64,000 bases of DNA from Craterostigma plantagineum (taxonomy: Eukaryota; Streptophyta; Magnoliopsida; Lamiales; Linderniaceae), in contig JAPQWV010000012.1 in the NCBI GenBank assembly GCA_027422505.1, positions 23,451,501-23,515,500 on the forward strand, read 5' to 3'. Both the position numbers and the translations under genes were made by a program. This document shows positions 9,777 to 21,339 of this stretch, piece after piece (position 1 is the stretch's first letter; every line of letters begins with the position of its first letter). The notes under the pieces were generated by a model. That model saw only the letters and a program-made list of their open reading frames with translations. It did not search any database and was not told the origin of the DNA.

Positions 9777-12700
9777 TCACATACTTGATTTGAATTTCTT
9801 CATCTCGACCGCCTTTCGAATGTAGTGATGCTTGAGATTGATGTGCTTCGTTCTACAATGGAACACCGAGTTCTTCGACATTGCAATCGCTGACTTGTTG
9901 TCACAAAAGAGAACCGTTGGCATGTCTTGCTTATCCCCCATGTCTTCTAAGATCTTCCTCAACCAAACAACTTGCTTTGTAGCTTCACTCGCCGATACAT
10001 ATTCGGCCACCGCCGAAGAGTGCGCTACTCTCTCTTGCTTCTTCGACGCCCAACTAAATACTCCGGATCCAAGCGTAAATGTATATCCGGATGTACTCTT
10101 CATATCGTCCATACTACCGGCCCAATCACTATCACAATAACCAAACAACTCGACGACCTCTTCATCACTTCTTTCATACATAATGCCAAACTCTTTGGTC
10201 CCTTGAATATATCTCAACAATCGTTTCCCAACTCCAAAATGAGTTTTGCTCGGTCGATGCATAAACCGAGACAATAACCCCGAAGCATACATGATATCCG
10301 GCCTAGTAGTCGTAAGGTATAACAAACTCCCAACTAGACTCCTATATAAAGCCGCATCGGCATCACCACTACCATCCTCTTTCACCAACTTCGCATTCAC
10401 CAATAAATGGGTCACAACCGGATTACAATCTTCCATCTTAAACTTCGATAAAATATCTTGGGCATACTTCTTTTGAGAAATAAATACACCATCATCCCTT
10501 TGATCAATCTCAATCCCCAAAAAATAATGCAACAAGCCCAAATCATTCATCTCATATCTTCGCAACATATCACTCTTGAATTCACCCATCATCTTCTCAT
10601 CATTTCCCGTAAATATCAAATAATCAACGTAAAGCGAAACAAGAAGTATTGAGTTGGTACCTTGCTTCACATAGAGTGTCGGCTCACTTGGACTCCTCTT
10701 CAATCCTTTGTCCAAAAAATATGCCTCGATATTCCCATACCAAGCACGTTGTGCTTGCTTCAACCCATACAAGGCTTTCCTCAACTTGTATACTTTCATT
10801 TCTTCACCCTCCAACTCAAATCCTTGAGGTTGCTCCACATACACTTCTTCTTTCAACACTCCATTCAAGAAAGCCGACTTCACTTCAAGTTGGTAAAGTT
10901 TCCAACCTTTGTGTGCCGAATGCAATCAATAACCTAATAGTCTCATGTCTCGCAACCGGCGCAAACGTCTCATGATAGTCAATACCGGGTTGTTGAGTGT
11001 ACCCTTTCGCCACCAACCGTGCCTTGTATTTTTGCACCGAACCATCCGGGTTAGTCTTTGTCTTGTATAACCACTTCAACCCAACAACATCCTTGTCCTT
11101 CGGCTTCTCAACCAACTCCCACGTCTCATTTTTCACAATCATGTTTATCTCATCTTCCATAGCATTTCTCCACACTTCTTCTCTACTTGCTTGTTCAAAG
11201 TTCTCCGGTTCAACAACAACAAAATTGCAATGTGCATAAATATCGGTCATAGGTCTCAATTTTATCGGCGTGAGCTTGGGGATGATGACGCCGACCCGAT
11301 ATTTATCGTAGGAGATGATGGAGATGGTTCTTCCTCTTCGATTCGTGCCCACTAGCACTTGGCCCTTCTTGTGCATCATCTTGAATAGGATATGCCACAC
11401 TTTCAACTCCTTTTCCTTTCCAATCCCAATGATCCTTCTCATTAAAAATCACATCTCGGCTTTCTATCACTTCGTTTCTCTTCAAGCTAAAGAGCCTATA
11501 GCCCTTTGATTTTATACTATAGCCAACAAAGATGCACTTCTCACCTTTGTCTTCAAGCTTGTTCCTTAACTCCTTTGGAACATGTGCATAGCAAATGGAC
11601 CCGAACACCTTCAAGTGATTCACCGATGGCTTTTTTCCGCCGAACCAAGCTTCGAATGGAGTCTTGTTCTCAACCGCCTTCGTGGGACATCTATTCAATA
11701 AGTTCACCGCTGTATATGTAGCTTCCGCCGAAAAAGTCAATGGTAATCCCTTTTCATTCATCATGGTTCTTGCCATTTCAACAATGGTCCTATTTTTTCT
11801 CTCGGCCACGCCATTTTGCTCCGGTGTAAAACTAATCGTCAATTGTATCTCTAAGCCGGTATCTTCTCAAAACTTCTCAAACTCCTTAGAGTTGTACTCA
11901 CCACCTCTATCGCTTCTTAACTTCTTTATCAACCGGCCGCTTTGTCTTTCAATCATTCTTTGGAACTTTTTGAAGACATAAAGCGCTTCTGACTTTTGCC
12001 TCAAAAAATAAACCCAACATATTCTTTAATAATCATCAATGGAAGTGATGAAATACCGGTTTCCACCATGTGAGTTTGTGCTCATGGGACCACAAATATC
12101 GGTGTGAACAAGCTCTAATTGCGTCTTTGCTCTCCACGCCTTCGCCTTCGGAAATGACTCTCGGTGTATCTTCCCAAGTGCACATGCCTCACATATGCCA
12201 CCTTTCTCTTCTATAGTCGGTAGTCCATACACCATATCCTTCTTGCTTAGCAACTTCAAGCTCTCAAAATTCAAATGACCATACCTCTTATGCCACAACC
12301 ATGAGTCGACACCTACACAAACCTTCAAGGCAACACTTCTTTCGGGCTTGAGAGCGAGAGGGAAATTTCTATTTCCTCTCCATCTTCACTACGGCCATCA
12401 ACTCTCTTTTATTCCCTACCTTATCGAATATTCTACAAGTCGTACCCTCGAAGTGGACCGCATGACCATGCTCAACCAATTGCCCAACACTTAGCAAATT
12501 TTGCGCCAAATCCGGCACTAGTAATACGTCATGAATGAGCATCCTTCCCTTCTTTGATGCAACCGCAATCGTGCCTTCGATTTCACCACGGCTCCATTTC
12601 CCATCGTAATTTGAGTAGAAGCGGTGCTATCAAGCTTGCAAAAAATCGACTCATCCCCGGTCATGTGGTTGCTACGTCCACTATCCACATACCACACATC

Positions 12701-13772
12701 TTCCTTCTTCTCAATGGCCGCTTGACATGCATAAAATGTGCTTCCATCATTTCTCTCGAGACTCTTATCTTCCGTGTAGTTTGCTTGCTCCTCATTCTTC
12801 ACCCTAAAAAACTTCTCTTTATGGCCATACTTCTTGCAACCGTAGCAACCTTCCCCTTGTTCCAACAATCTTTTTCTATATGGCCCGAATTCTTGCAAAA
12901 GTTGCATAGCTTAGCTTCTCCACTTTGGTAGGTACCTCTACCACCTCCACTACCAAATCTACCCCCAAATCGGCCTCGGTCTCTACCACCACTAAAGCCA
13001 CCACGGAAGGTATTATTGGCCGCCCTTTGGTTATTACTCTCTTTCACAGTCACATTAGATTGAAAGGCGCTTTCAAGAACTTGGTCGCCATGCCTATTCA
13101 ACCTTTCTTCATGTCTCTCAAGAGAGCCCATAAGATCATGCACGCTAATAGTGGAGAGGTCTTTCGTCTCTTCAATAACGGCCACAATGTTGTCGTACTT
13201 GGAAGGAAGACTAATCAAGAACTTCTCACACACCGATTTATCGCTCAAAGTTTCACCCAAATTTTTTATTTGATTCACAACCTCAATCACCTTAGAGAAA
13301 TACTCTTGTAAAGTCTCTTTCTCCTTCATTTATTTTGAAACTCCCTTTTCAAGGTTAAGAGCTTTATCGTCCTAACCTTATCGGTGCCTTGAAACTCCTT
13401 TTGCAAAATCTCATATGCTTCGTTGTAGGTTTGAGCCCCGAATTATTCTCGGAAAAATCTTGTTGGAGATACTTCCTTGAATCAAATAAAGAGCCCTTGC
13501 ATCCTTCTTTCTATTCTCCTTCTCGTCGGGATCCGAAACCGTAGCCTTCACAACATTTCCTTTTCCCATCTTTCTTCTCTTCTATTTTCTCATTTATCAC
13601 ATATTCCTCTTCTACTATCTCCCATAAATCTTGTGAAATCAAAAGTCTTCATTTTAATACTCCAATAATCATAACTCTCACCATCAAATATGGGTTGCCC
13701 ACCTTGTGGTGCCCAAATACCTCCCTGGGTAGCCATGGTATCCTTCTCAACTTCAAACTCTATTTTCTTCAC
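9777..13772 (-). pseudogene. Copia gag-pol polyprotein, broken
   Basis: Parts in order on the minus strand: gag start near 13772; gag with a CCHC knuckle (CNFCKNSGHIEKDC, about 12860-13329); protease WYVDSGRSNHMTG (about 12700); pre-integrase HKRYGHLNF and integrase start (12026-12328); integrase C-terminal half with TPEQNGVAERKN (about 11820) and a VFGSICYAHVP stretch; reverse transcriptase and RNase H (9777-11442) ending in the usual CDNKSAI and HIN..HHYIR motifs. At least five frame breaks separate these parts. The reverse transcriptase box reads YVDY, not YVDD, so a catalytic Asp is lost. The RNase H motif usually read as AEAEY is AVAEY. The element could not supply its own enzymes in this state. 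Confidence 0.9.
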
Positions 13773-13813
13773 CTACAATGGAAGACACCCACTTTAAATC
13801 TCACCAAACACAA

Positions 13814-13825
13814 GCTCTGATACCA
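13814..13825 (-). other. Primer-binding site, initiator tRNA-Met type
   Basis: The minus strand reads TGGTATCAGAGC, complementary to the 3' end of plant initiator tRNA-Met, four bases inside the 5' LTR. This is the standard position and tRNA for copia elements. Confidence 0.9.
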
Positions 13826-13829
13826 TTTA

Positions 13830-14056
13830 TGTTGGCCTTAGCATCAAAACAAAGAAAAAATACTGCCTTTTTTTATTAATATGGTGATGGAACAGTGATG
13901 ATAAGAGGGGAGGGCTGCGTTTTTTTCTCTGCTCCGAAACTCCCTTGCTTTTCATTTCAGCAATTGTCTTTTTAATACAAAACCTAAACTAATGTGGGCC
14001 TAAGACAAAACTAAACTAAACTAAAAACTAAAAGCCCAAAAACATTAATTTCAACA
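13830..14056 (-). repeat. Copia element 5' LTR
   Basis: 227 bp, about 97 percent identical by eye to the LTR at 9443-9669. The adjacent CTTCC at 14057-14061 completes the target duplication. Confidence 0.93.
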
Positions 14057-14061
14057 CTTCC

Positions 14062-14739
14062 AGCTATAGCATGTAATGATATTGTCATATCCTCCTCATT
14101 CTCAGCTAATTTCTCCACTTCCACGGCATTCTGTTGGTCAACTCCCTCTTCCTCCTCAGTCATCATAAAATGCAATTGTTTGTCTAGTTTGCACCTATGG
14201 CCTTGGACCCATGTCTCATCACAGTTGTAACACAAGTTTCTTTCCTTCCTGGACCTCATTTCAGCTGCAGTAAGGAGTTTCCTACGGTTGTTTGGGTAGA
14301 GAGGTTTGGGCTGGTTCATAGGTCTGGATTGGCTAATGGGATAAGGGTTGGGATTGGGTGGTTTGTAGGGTGGTTTTTTGGGGGTGGCTGAGTTTGTGTA
14401 GTGACTGAACTTTTTTAAGGATAGCTTCTATAATGGCTTCTTGTCTGTTAGCTAGATAGATGGCTTGGGTTAAGGTTTTTGGTTTCTGGGCCATGACATA
14501 CCCCCTATCTCCTCCTTCAACCCGAATAAATCTGGATGTAATGTAGTCTCCATTGAACTTCTGACCATAGAGCAACATGTAGGATTTCAGTTCCTCAAAT
14601 TTATTAACATAATCCCTTACACTCCCAGTCTACTGTAGCTTAATGAATTCACCCACCATCATCTCTGGTTCCAGGTTGTCAAACCTACCTAACACAGCTA
14701 TAGTGAATTTTGGCCACATGGGGGGGGGGGGTCTCTCTC
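14062..14739 (-). pseudogene. Gypsy gag, C-terminal part (split gene, part 2)
   Basis: The minus frames show the retrotransposon gag region and the conserved stretch RRKLLTAAEMRSRKERN followed by a zinc knuckle CYNCDETWVQGHRC, characteristic of gag in chromovirus-type gypsy elements. An acidic Glu-rich linker leads to the junction with the copia element, after which the protease resumes at 9437. A poly-G run of about 11 lies at 14720-14731. A frame break and a stop lie between 14319 and 14333. Confidence 0.82.
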
Positions 14740-14747
14740 CTCATATT

Positions 14748-15469
14748 TAGATGTGTTCATACGGTTACGATTATGAACCGCCGGTTTACGGTTAATAGAA
14801 ACGTCTAACCGTAACTGAACCGTGATAATCACGGTTAGGGTTACGGTTTTGAACCGGCCGAGCCGGTTACGATTACGGTTTTGAACCGTCGGTTTACGGT
14901 TTTTTTTATTCTTTTCTAGAATTTTCTTTCTCTTATAATAATTTAAATACATTTAAAAACTTTGATATTTTTATATAATGTAAAAAAAGAAATTTCCATT
15001 CCAAGTTAGAATTTATATAATAACCTTCAACATTTGGAAAAAGAAATTACACCTTGAATATTAAAAAATATTACGATTATAGTTCATTCTTCGATTCGAA
15101 AATCTTTGACGGACATTCGTCGTAGTCATTTAGTTCTAAATATAATGTTTATCACTCAATATTCGTCTAAGTTTTCTAAAGTTAATTTTATGATAGTTGA
15201 TAAAACAAAAATAAAAATTAAATATGGTGAATAAATTATTATTGGATATTACGACAAGAACAATAAAATTATATATTTACTTATTATTTAAAAGACGGTT
15301 ATAACTGCCGGTTTACGGTTAGAAAAATGAAGAACCGTAACCGAACCTTCATAATTTACAGTTCGGTTACGGTTTGAACCGTAACCGTTGACCACGGTTA
15401 ACCGAATCGTTGACCAACGGTTCGGTTACCGTTTGGTTACGGTTTTTCAAACCGTCTGAACACCTCTAA
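14748..15469. mobile_element. Non-autonomous hAT element inside gag
   Basis: The left end TAGATGTGTTCATACGGTT and the right end (minus strand) TTAGAGGTGTTCAGACGGTT are inverted repeats. The 8-base flanks CTCATATT (14740-14747) and GTCATATT (15470-15477) form a target duplication with one mismatch. GGTTACGGTT-type words crowd both ends. The interior is AT-rich with no transposase. It splits the gag frame of the gypsy relic: coding sequence stops at 15478 and resumes at 14739. Confidence 0.82.
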
Positions 15470-15477
15470 GTCATATT

Positions 15478-16081
15478 GACCTTGAAACCATAATTCTGCC
15501 TTTCCCTCCAGGTACAAGGAGGCAAATTGTACCTTCTCAAACCCATCCAAGGAGGTCACCATTTGAAAATATCTGTTGCACTTCTTCAACCAGGCTCTGG
15601 CCTCCATCCCATCAAATCTGGGAAACTCCAGTTTGGGTAGGTAGTGGTTAGGTAGGGAATTTGTGGGATTCTCGGGGTTTAGGGTCTGGTGGTTGAATGA
15701 GTTGGATTTAGGTAGGTTATAGGTGTTGAAGTTGCGGTGGGATGGTTCAGGTCCTTCCCCTAGGATTGATTTGGATTTTGAGTAGGAATAGGTTTGGGTC
15801 TGGGATTGGTTTTGGAGCTGTTTCACAATCAGCTGAAAGGTCTGGTTGATATCTCCTACTTGGTGTTGAAGCTTCTCCTGATTTTGACCAAACTCTCCTA
15901 TCTTCTGATTTAACAGTGCAACATGATCATTCAACACACCTATTGTTTCCTTGGTTGAGATCATTTCAACTCGTAGCTGAGTTTTAGCTACTTCCCTTTG
16001 AGCTATTTCATCAGCCAAAAGCTTCTCGTGTTTCCTCAAGGTGTCCTGCCCTTCTTTCTGCCGGGTGTTGTGGTTTGCCAT
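15478..16081 (-). pseudogene. Gypsy gag, N-terminal part (split gene, part 1)
   Basis: The ATG at 16081 opens MANHNTRQKEG and a frame of about 200 codons. A coiled-coil-like region (residues about 15-105, with regular Leu/Val/Ile in charged sequence) is followed by a Ser/Asn/Pro linker and the gag core (LPKLEFPRFDG, WLKKCNRYF, LYLEGKAELWFQGQ). This is the standard gag N-terminus of chromovirus-like gypsy elements. The start lies about 20 bases inside the primer-binding site. The frame is intact until the hAT insertion. Confidence 0.88.
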
Positions 16082-16099
16082 TTCAGAACGAGGAAGGTC

Positions 16100-16210
16100 G
16101 GCTCTGATACCAAGTTGTAAGATCCGGGCAATTTTCAGGTGATGTTATTTCCAACTGATTACATATTTACTATTAAACTAACTGACCCTATTCTCAGGTG
16201 ACATTCGGGC
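16100..16210 (-). other. Gypsy primer-binding site and 5' LTR remnant
   Basis: The minus strand reads TGGTATCAGAGCC at 16112-16100, a tRNA-Met type primer-binding site. The LTR begins on the plus strand at 16116 (TGTAAGATCC). LTR-like sequence can be followed only to about 16210, where an unrelated GCGC-rich sequence begins. The distal end and the partner LTR are not present. Confidence 0.7.
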
Positions 16211-16694
16211 GTATTGAAGGCAATGTTTTAAAACGCGTGTCGCGCACCGCGTCGCGTTTTGGCTCTGAGGCGCGTAGTGTAAATAGCATAGCGCATTGCG
16301 TGAGTCTTTCGAGCAAGTAATTTACAATGCAAGAAAACATAATATATAACATAAATTTGTTATATTATGGCTTATATCTCCATTAATATATTTAATTCAC
16401 TTCATTCTAATCTTTTGCTTCCCATTGACTCCTCTCTTTATTATAAATAACAAAAGAAAAAGATAAATATAATAAAAAGTTTGTCAATAAAAACTAAAGA
16501 TAGAAAAAATAACTTGAAAACCATTAATAAAGTAGTGAAAATAAGATAAAATAATTCCTCTCTCCAATTACAATATATATATATATATATGTAAATTTTG
16601 AACTAAAATATTAATATTTGAGAACCTACATCACGACTCCGCATGCGCCTCGATGACTGACAACGACAATCTATGCTAATAAATGCACGTGTTA
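16211..16694. other. Noncoding sequence left of the LINE
   Basis: Starts with a patch rich in GCGCG and CGCGT words (about 16230-16310), then AT-rich DNA with a TA microsatellite (about 16572-16590). The patch may be one end of another DNA transposon, because similar GCGTTGTCGCG words recur at about 19600 on the far side of the LINE, but no terminal repeats were established. Confidence 0.35.
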
Positions 16695-19481
16695 ATCCCA
16701 AAGTGTGTAAACCCTGATGGTTTCTATATAAATCGCCTGGTCCTGATGGTTTCTCGCCGATTTTTTTATCCAAAATACTGGGACATTGTCGGCGAGGAAG
16801 CATCGCGGTGTATCCTAAATTTTTTGAATTGTGGCATATCATATCCGGCAATACACGACACTCATATTGTGCTAATCCCAAAGTGTGTAAACCCTGAAAG
16901 CCTGTCTCAGTTCCGGCCTATTAGTCTATGTAACGTCCTATATCGCATTGCTTCTAAATGTGTAACCAATCGACTAAAGGGTTTTATGGACTCTATTATC
17001 TCGCAAAGCTAATCAGCTTTTATACCTAATCGCTTGATTACAGATAATGTCGTTATAGCTTTTGAAACCAATCATGCTATGAAGCAGCGAAGGAGAGGTT
17101 GAGAGGGACTCGTATCCCTTAAACAGGACATGAGTAAGGCGTACGACCGAATTGAGTGGCCGTTTCTGCAACAAGTGCTCTATAAATTAGGTTTTCATGA
17201 GAGTTTTGTCTCTCTTATTTCTCGTTGTATATCTGGCATTAATTATTCTCTTTTACTTAATGGGAAATGTTTTGGTCGGTGTACCCCTGAACGAGGCCTG
17301 CGCCAAGGCGACCCCCTTTCTCCCTGCCTCTTTCTATTCTGCGCCGAGGCTTTCTCTTATTTATTGCAGGATGCAGAACTTCATGGGGAACTTAAAGGTG
17401 TTGCCGTATGCCGAGGTGCCCCGAGAATCTCTCATCTTCTCTTTGCCGACGATACTATTATTTTCTCAAGGGCAACATTGGGAGATATGGAAGCGGTAAA
17501 ACGAATATTGGTTGAATATGGGTCTGGGTCAGCTTCTGGACAGGAAGTGAACACCGCAAAGTCATCGATGGTTTTTTCTCCAAATGTACGTGATGACGTC
17601 CGTGATAGCTGTCGCGCGGTTTTTGGAGTTTTGCCTAACACATCTCAAAACATGTACTTGGGTCTACCCTCAGTGGTGGGGCAAAATCGACGAGTGATCT
17701 TCGCCTTCATTCGTGATCGAACGTGGAAAAAGATTCGAGGGTGGTCCGAGAAGCTGTTATCACAAGCAGGGAGAGAGGTTCTCATCAAAGCTGTCCTTCA
17801 AGCTATCCCCACCTATGCGATGAGTTGTTTCATGCTTCCAACATCTCTCACTCAAGATATTCAACGTTTAATGGCGAAATGCTGGTGGTCGGCATCGGAT
17901 AAACAGAAGATTCTTTGGATGCGGTGGGAGAAAATGTTCACACCCAAGTCACAAGGTGGAATGGGCTTCCGCGATATCAAGAGTTTTAACTTAGCGATGT
18001 TGGCAAAACAAGTATGGCGGTTTCTGTTGAGACCAGATTGTCTTCTTTCACAAATTTACAAGGCGAGATACTATCCTCACCGGAATATCCTTGACGCTGA
18101 TCTCGGCAACAATCCATCTCTAACCTGGCGTGGGATATTCTCGGCATGCAATTCGTTCGAGCGGGATTTAGATGGAAAATTGGAACGGGTGTCTCTGTAA
18201 AAGTATGGGGGGACCCTTGGTTGCCTCGTGATCAACTAACGAGACTCGTGACGCCGATCAGAAATGGACCTTGAAGATCTACAAGTTAGCGACCTTCGTG
18301 TTCCAAAATCGGGAAAGTGGAACACTTCACTGATTAATGCGCTTTTCCTCCCCATAGACGTGGATTTGATCCTTGGATGTCCCATGAGCGATACGATTTG
18401 CCATGATAAACGGGTTTGGTCTTACTCTAAAGACAGCCTCTTCTCCGTTAAATCGGCATATCGGGCAGCTCGCCAATTTCTTTGTGATACGAATTTAGCT
18501 TCATCTTTGAATCCAGAGTTATGGAATTTCATCTGGTCCGCCGACGTCCCTCCTCGAGTTCGTCTACTCGCGTGGCGTATCGGGCGTAATCTCCTCCCTA
18601 CGGCTGTTAATCTCTTTAACAGACGATCTCTTGCGCTTACGATGTGCATGCGCTGTGGTTTTGGGCAAGAGGGATGCTCAGCACGTGTTTACAAAATGTC
18701 GCAGCTCTAAGGAATTCTGCTACAAATCATCGCTGCCCTATGCCGTAATCCTACGCTTTCGAGCCTCAGCGGAAGAATGGCTTCGAGATGTCCATAAGAA
18801 ATTGTCTACAACGGACTTCGCGACGTTCATATGTTACTGCTGGTTCTTATGGGATATGCGAAATAATTTCATATTGGGGGATAAAGTTATTTCTGTGGAT
18901 CGAGCAATCTCTCGAGCAATAGGAATGTTTTACGACGAAAGGAGGGAGGACACTCATACCACTGATGAAATTCCTGGGAGATGGATAAAGCCGAATGGTG
19001 GTTTTATCAAGTTAAACTTCGATGGGGCGCTGCATCAAGAGAGACGATCTGCATCAGCAGGGATCGTAGCTCGTGATTCTAATGGCCTTTTCATTGGATG
19101 GTGGTCGAGAGCATTTCCCGGCTTTTTTGAGCCTGAGGTGATTGAAGCGATGGCAGCTAGATGGGCCATTTACGTCGCACGTATGAAACGATGGCCACGA
19201 GTGATCATCGAAGGAGATTGTCAGACGATTATACTTAAGCTTCAGAAACTATGTTCTTCATCGCTTTCAGCGGGGTGCATTCTCCACGACTGTATCTCGA
19301 TGGTACCATATTTTGAGTCGATTAGTTTTTCCTTTGTTAAAAGACAATATAATTCCGTTGCTCACTACTTGGCCAAGGATCTAGGCTATGTTGGAGAGGG
19401 TTGTTCTCCACCATCTCAGGCCATGGCTAATCTTGTATCTGCGGATAATTTGGAATGAAAATTCGCCTTCTTTCAAAAAAA
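16695..19481 (+). mobile_element. LINE retrotransposon (L1 type, RNase H), 5'-truncated
   Basis: A 13-bp target duplication AATGCACGTGTTA lies at 16682-16694 and 19482-19494, and the 3' end is a short A tract (about 19475-19483). The body encodes part of an ORF2 protein: the reverse transcriptase fingers, the palm and a C-terminal RNase H. At about 2.8 kb it is 5'-truncated, lacking ORF1 and the endonuclease. This is the classic product of target-primed reverse transcription. Confidence 0.95.
16720..19458 (+). pseudogene. LINE ORF2: reverse transcriptase and RNase H
   Basis: Visible in order: FRPISLCNVLYRI (about 16910-16950); a stop near 17101; DMSKAYDRIEWPFL (about 17130); GLRQGDPLSP (about 17296); the catalytic FADDTIIFS (about 17440-17468); the thumb region with GWSEKLLSQAGREVLIKAV; a zinc-binding LINE module (SAYRAARQF, WRIGRNLLP, MCMRCG; 18440-18660); and a plant RNase H-like domain (LNFDGAL at about 19015, EGDCQTI at about 19210, AHYLAKDLG at about 19360). 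Frame breaks occur near 17101, 18200 and 18650, so no complete protein can be made. The catalytic DD of the polymerase and the first Asp and Glu of RNase H remain. Confidence 0.92.
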
Positions 19482-19494
19482 AATGCACGTGTTA

Positions 19495-19742
19495 TGTGGA
19501 GCAGAACTGCAGAAGGACAAAAGTCGTCCAAATTAGGCGTTTAGACCGAAAAAAATAATAGAAAAGAGAAAAATAAAAAATAAAGAGCAACGCTAAATTA
19601 TTTACGCGTTGTCGCGTTCATACTTCGAAACTGTCACGATTTAATAAATGTCGAAATCCATATTACTAATGCATACAGATGCTGAAATAGTATTCAATGA
19701 CAATACAAAGATGTCCCGAGAATAAAATTTAGCTGAAACATC
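19495..19742. other. Noncoding sequence right of the LINE
   Basis: Continues the pre-insertion sequence left of 16695. No coding region. It holds ACGCGTTGTCGCG words near 19600 like those near 16240. Confidence 0.4.
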
Positions 19743-19863
19743 TCAATGCATGTGACCACTTTCATTGAAACAAGCTGTTGAATTGTGATTTTGAACAATG
19801 ATGTTGGCAATGTCGAAAATTGCCCGAGCAAGACTTGGGTCAATTTCTGCTGCTGCACCAAGT
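19743..19863 (-). pseudogene. Possible terminal exon fragment of an unknown gene
   Basis: The minus frame ending at the TGA at 19743-19745 reads like normal coding sequence: an alpha-helical run EIDPSLARAIFDIANIIVQN followed by HNSTACFNESGHMH. Its composition is unlike the surrounding AT-rich DNA. I do not recognise the protein. It may be the last exon of a captured host gene fragment, as often found in MULEs and Helitrons, or a chance frame. There is no clear splice acceptor evidence. Confidence 0.25.
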
Positions 19864-19899
19864 GAATCTCATATTTCTAATCGCAAAAGTAGATCACAC

Positions 19900-20545
19900 C
19901 ACCCACACAGCTTTTCTCTCTCATCGAGTCGCTCAGAAGAAAAAACCCTAGCAGCGCAGCTCAGCTCTCCCCTCCTCCTCCACCTCCATCAGTGGAGGTG
20001 GGGGAGATTCCAATTTTTTTCTTCTGTCTTGACGATTCCTCTTTTACCTTTTGTCTGTTTGTTTTTTTAAAAAGAAACTGGTTGTCCGTCGCGTCGCAAC
20101 AGGCTCTGCTGGCTCGTCGCAACCGCCCGTTCGGCCATCACCCACCACCACATTTCGTCACCTCTCGTCTCTCGCCACCGTCCACTCGTGAGTCTCTCGT
20201 GTAAAGCTCGTTTTCTCACTGCTATTGGGTTATGGGCTCTTTTCTCCCTTGCCCCTGCGAGCCCTTCCAATGAAGACGGGGCCTCGAACCGTTGGACAAA
20301 GAAAGTGTAGAGTATTGTGGATTTGGATTAATAGACTTTTTTTTTGTGGTATGTTTTGCCGTTCTTTGGTCCAAGTTTGGGGTTTATCTCATTTTATGTC
20401 GGCTTTTGTCACTTTTATTTGTTATGTGTGCTCCTGTGTGAGCCTTTGGCCTCTATCGGATACTTATGTCACGGGAGGGATTCTTTGGTTATTTAGTCCA
20501 TGTACTTTTTATTGATACAAGCTAGCGTTTCGAAAAAAAAAATTA
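19900..20545 (+). mobile_element. Possible retroposed tail (LINE or processed copy)
   Basis: A T-rich sequence with features of a plant LINE 3' region ends TTTTTATTGATACAAGCTAG, followed by CGTTTCG and a run of nine to ten A residues at about 20533-20542. No coding domain is visible and no target duplication was found. A short internal inverted repeat, CCTCCACC versus GGTGGGGG, lies at about 19980-20005. This is only a suggestion. Confidence 0.3.
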
Positions 20546-20810
20546 ACGGCAATCGACCTCACCTTTATTTAAGAAAAACGATATTATATATATATATATG
20601 TGTGTGTGTGTATAAATTTCAAATTAATGTAAGTGCCAGTTTTTAATGGGCCCTAAAGTTGGATGGGCTTGGTCCAACATGGAATGCAACCTCGGCCCAT
20701 CTCTCACTCACTTATCTTGCGACGTGTCACATCATCATTGGATGCTCCGAGTCATGACACGTACACGTCAGCACCGCGCTTCTGCTGCGTGCAGTACAGA
20801 AAAGCCCTAA
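20546..20810. other. Intergenic DNA with a TA/TG microsatellite
   Basis: A (TA)n(TG)n microsatellite at about 20585-20612 is followed by unique-looking sequence with ACGTGTC and ACGTCAGC words. No gene was found. Confidence 0.5.
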
Positions 20811-21339
20811 AAAAGGGTCTTTTAAAAAAATAGCCCTTGACTCAGTCGATGTTAAAATAGCCTCGTTGACGATTTTTTGGTCAATGGTCTTCATTTTAAT
20901 TAACCTTTAACTATCTTCTTTAAACCTCGTTAACGAACTAAAAATAAATGGAAAAGAAAAATAAATATACATACAGACATCTGTATATATAAAAGAAACG
21001 AAACCCATTTAAACGCACAGCAGCACGTAATAATTACTCCAACCACCCAAATCGATCCATCCTTTCTTCTTCATCGTCTCTAAGAAAAAACAGCCTCATT
21101 TTCGTCACTAAGTCGAGCTCAAAGTCTGGAGCCAAGTCTGGAAAGAAATACCCAACTTCAACTCTTTACAGTAAGTTGTTTTGTTTTGAATTATGAATTG
21201 TAACCCTCTCGAAATTACGTGATTGGGTCGAAGAGATGATGTTTGGCCATGGTAGTGTCGAATTTCCAGTTGGAAAGACGAAACTCGTGGTCGCTTTATG
21301 GAACCCGCACATATACCCACAAGGGCACCATGCATTAGA

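Larger units (their letters stand above)
9443..14056 (-). mobile_element. Ty1/copia retrotransposon, structurally complete
   Basis: Two 227-bp LTRs (9443-9669 and 13830-14056) bound a 4614-bp element, flanked by the 5-bp duplication CTTCC (9438-9442 and 14057-14061). Plus-strand LTR ends are TGTTGG...TTCAACA. On the minus strand the order is primer-binding site, gag, protease, integrase, reverse transcriptase, RNase H and polypurine tract, which is copia order. By eye the two LTRs differ by about five substitutions and two 1-base indels, roughly 97 percent identity, so insertion was fairly recent. It sits inside the protease region of a gypsy relic. Confidence 0.95.

Noticed and set aside
13814..13825. 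tRNA gene suggested by tRNA-complementary sequence
   Set aside because: Only the 12-18 base primer-binding sites of retroelements match (also at 16100, 37484 and 53136); no cloverleaf or A/B boxes are present.
20815..21110. Terminal inverted repeat of the large MULE
   Set aside because: The left sequence looks MULE-like, but no reverse-complement partner was found near 29 kb, so no terminal repeat is claimed.
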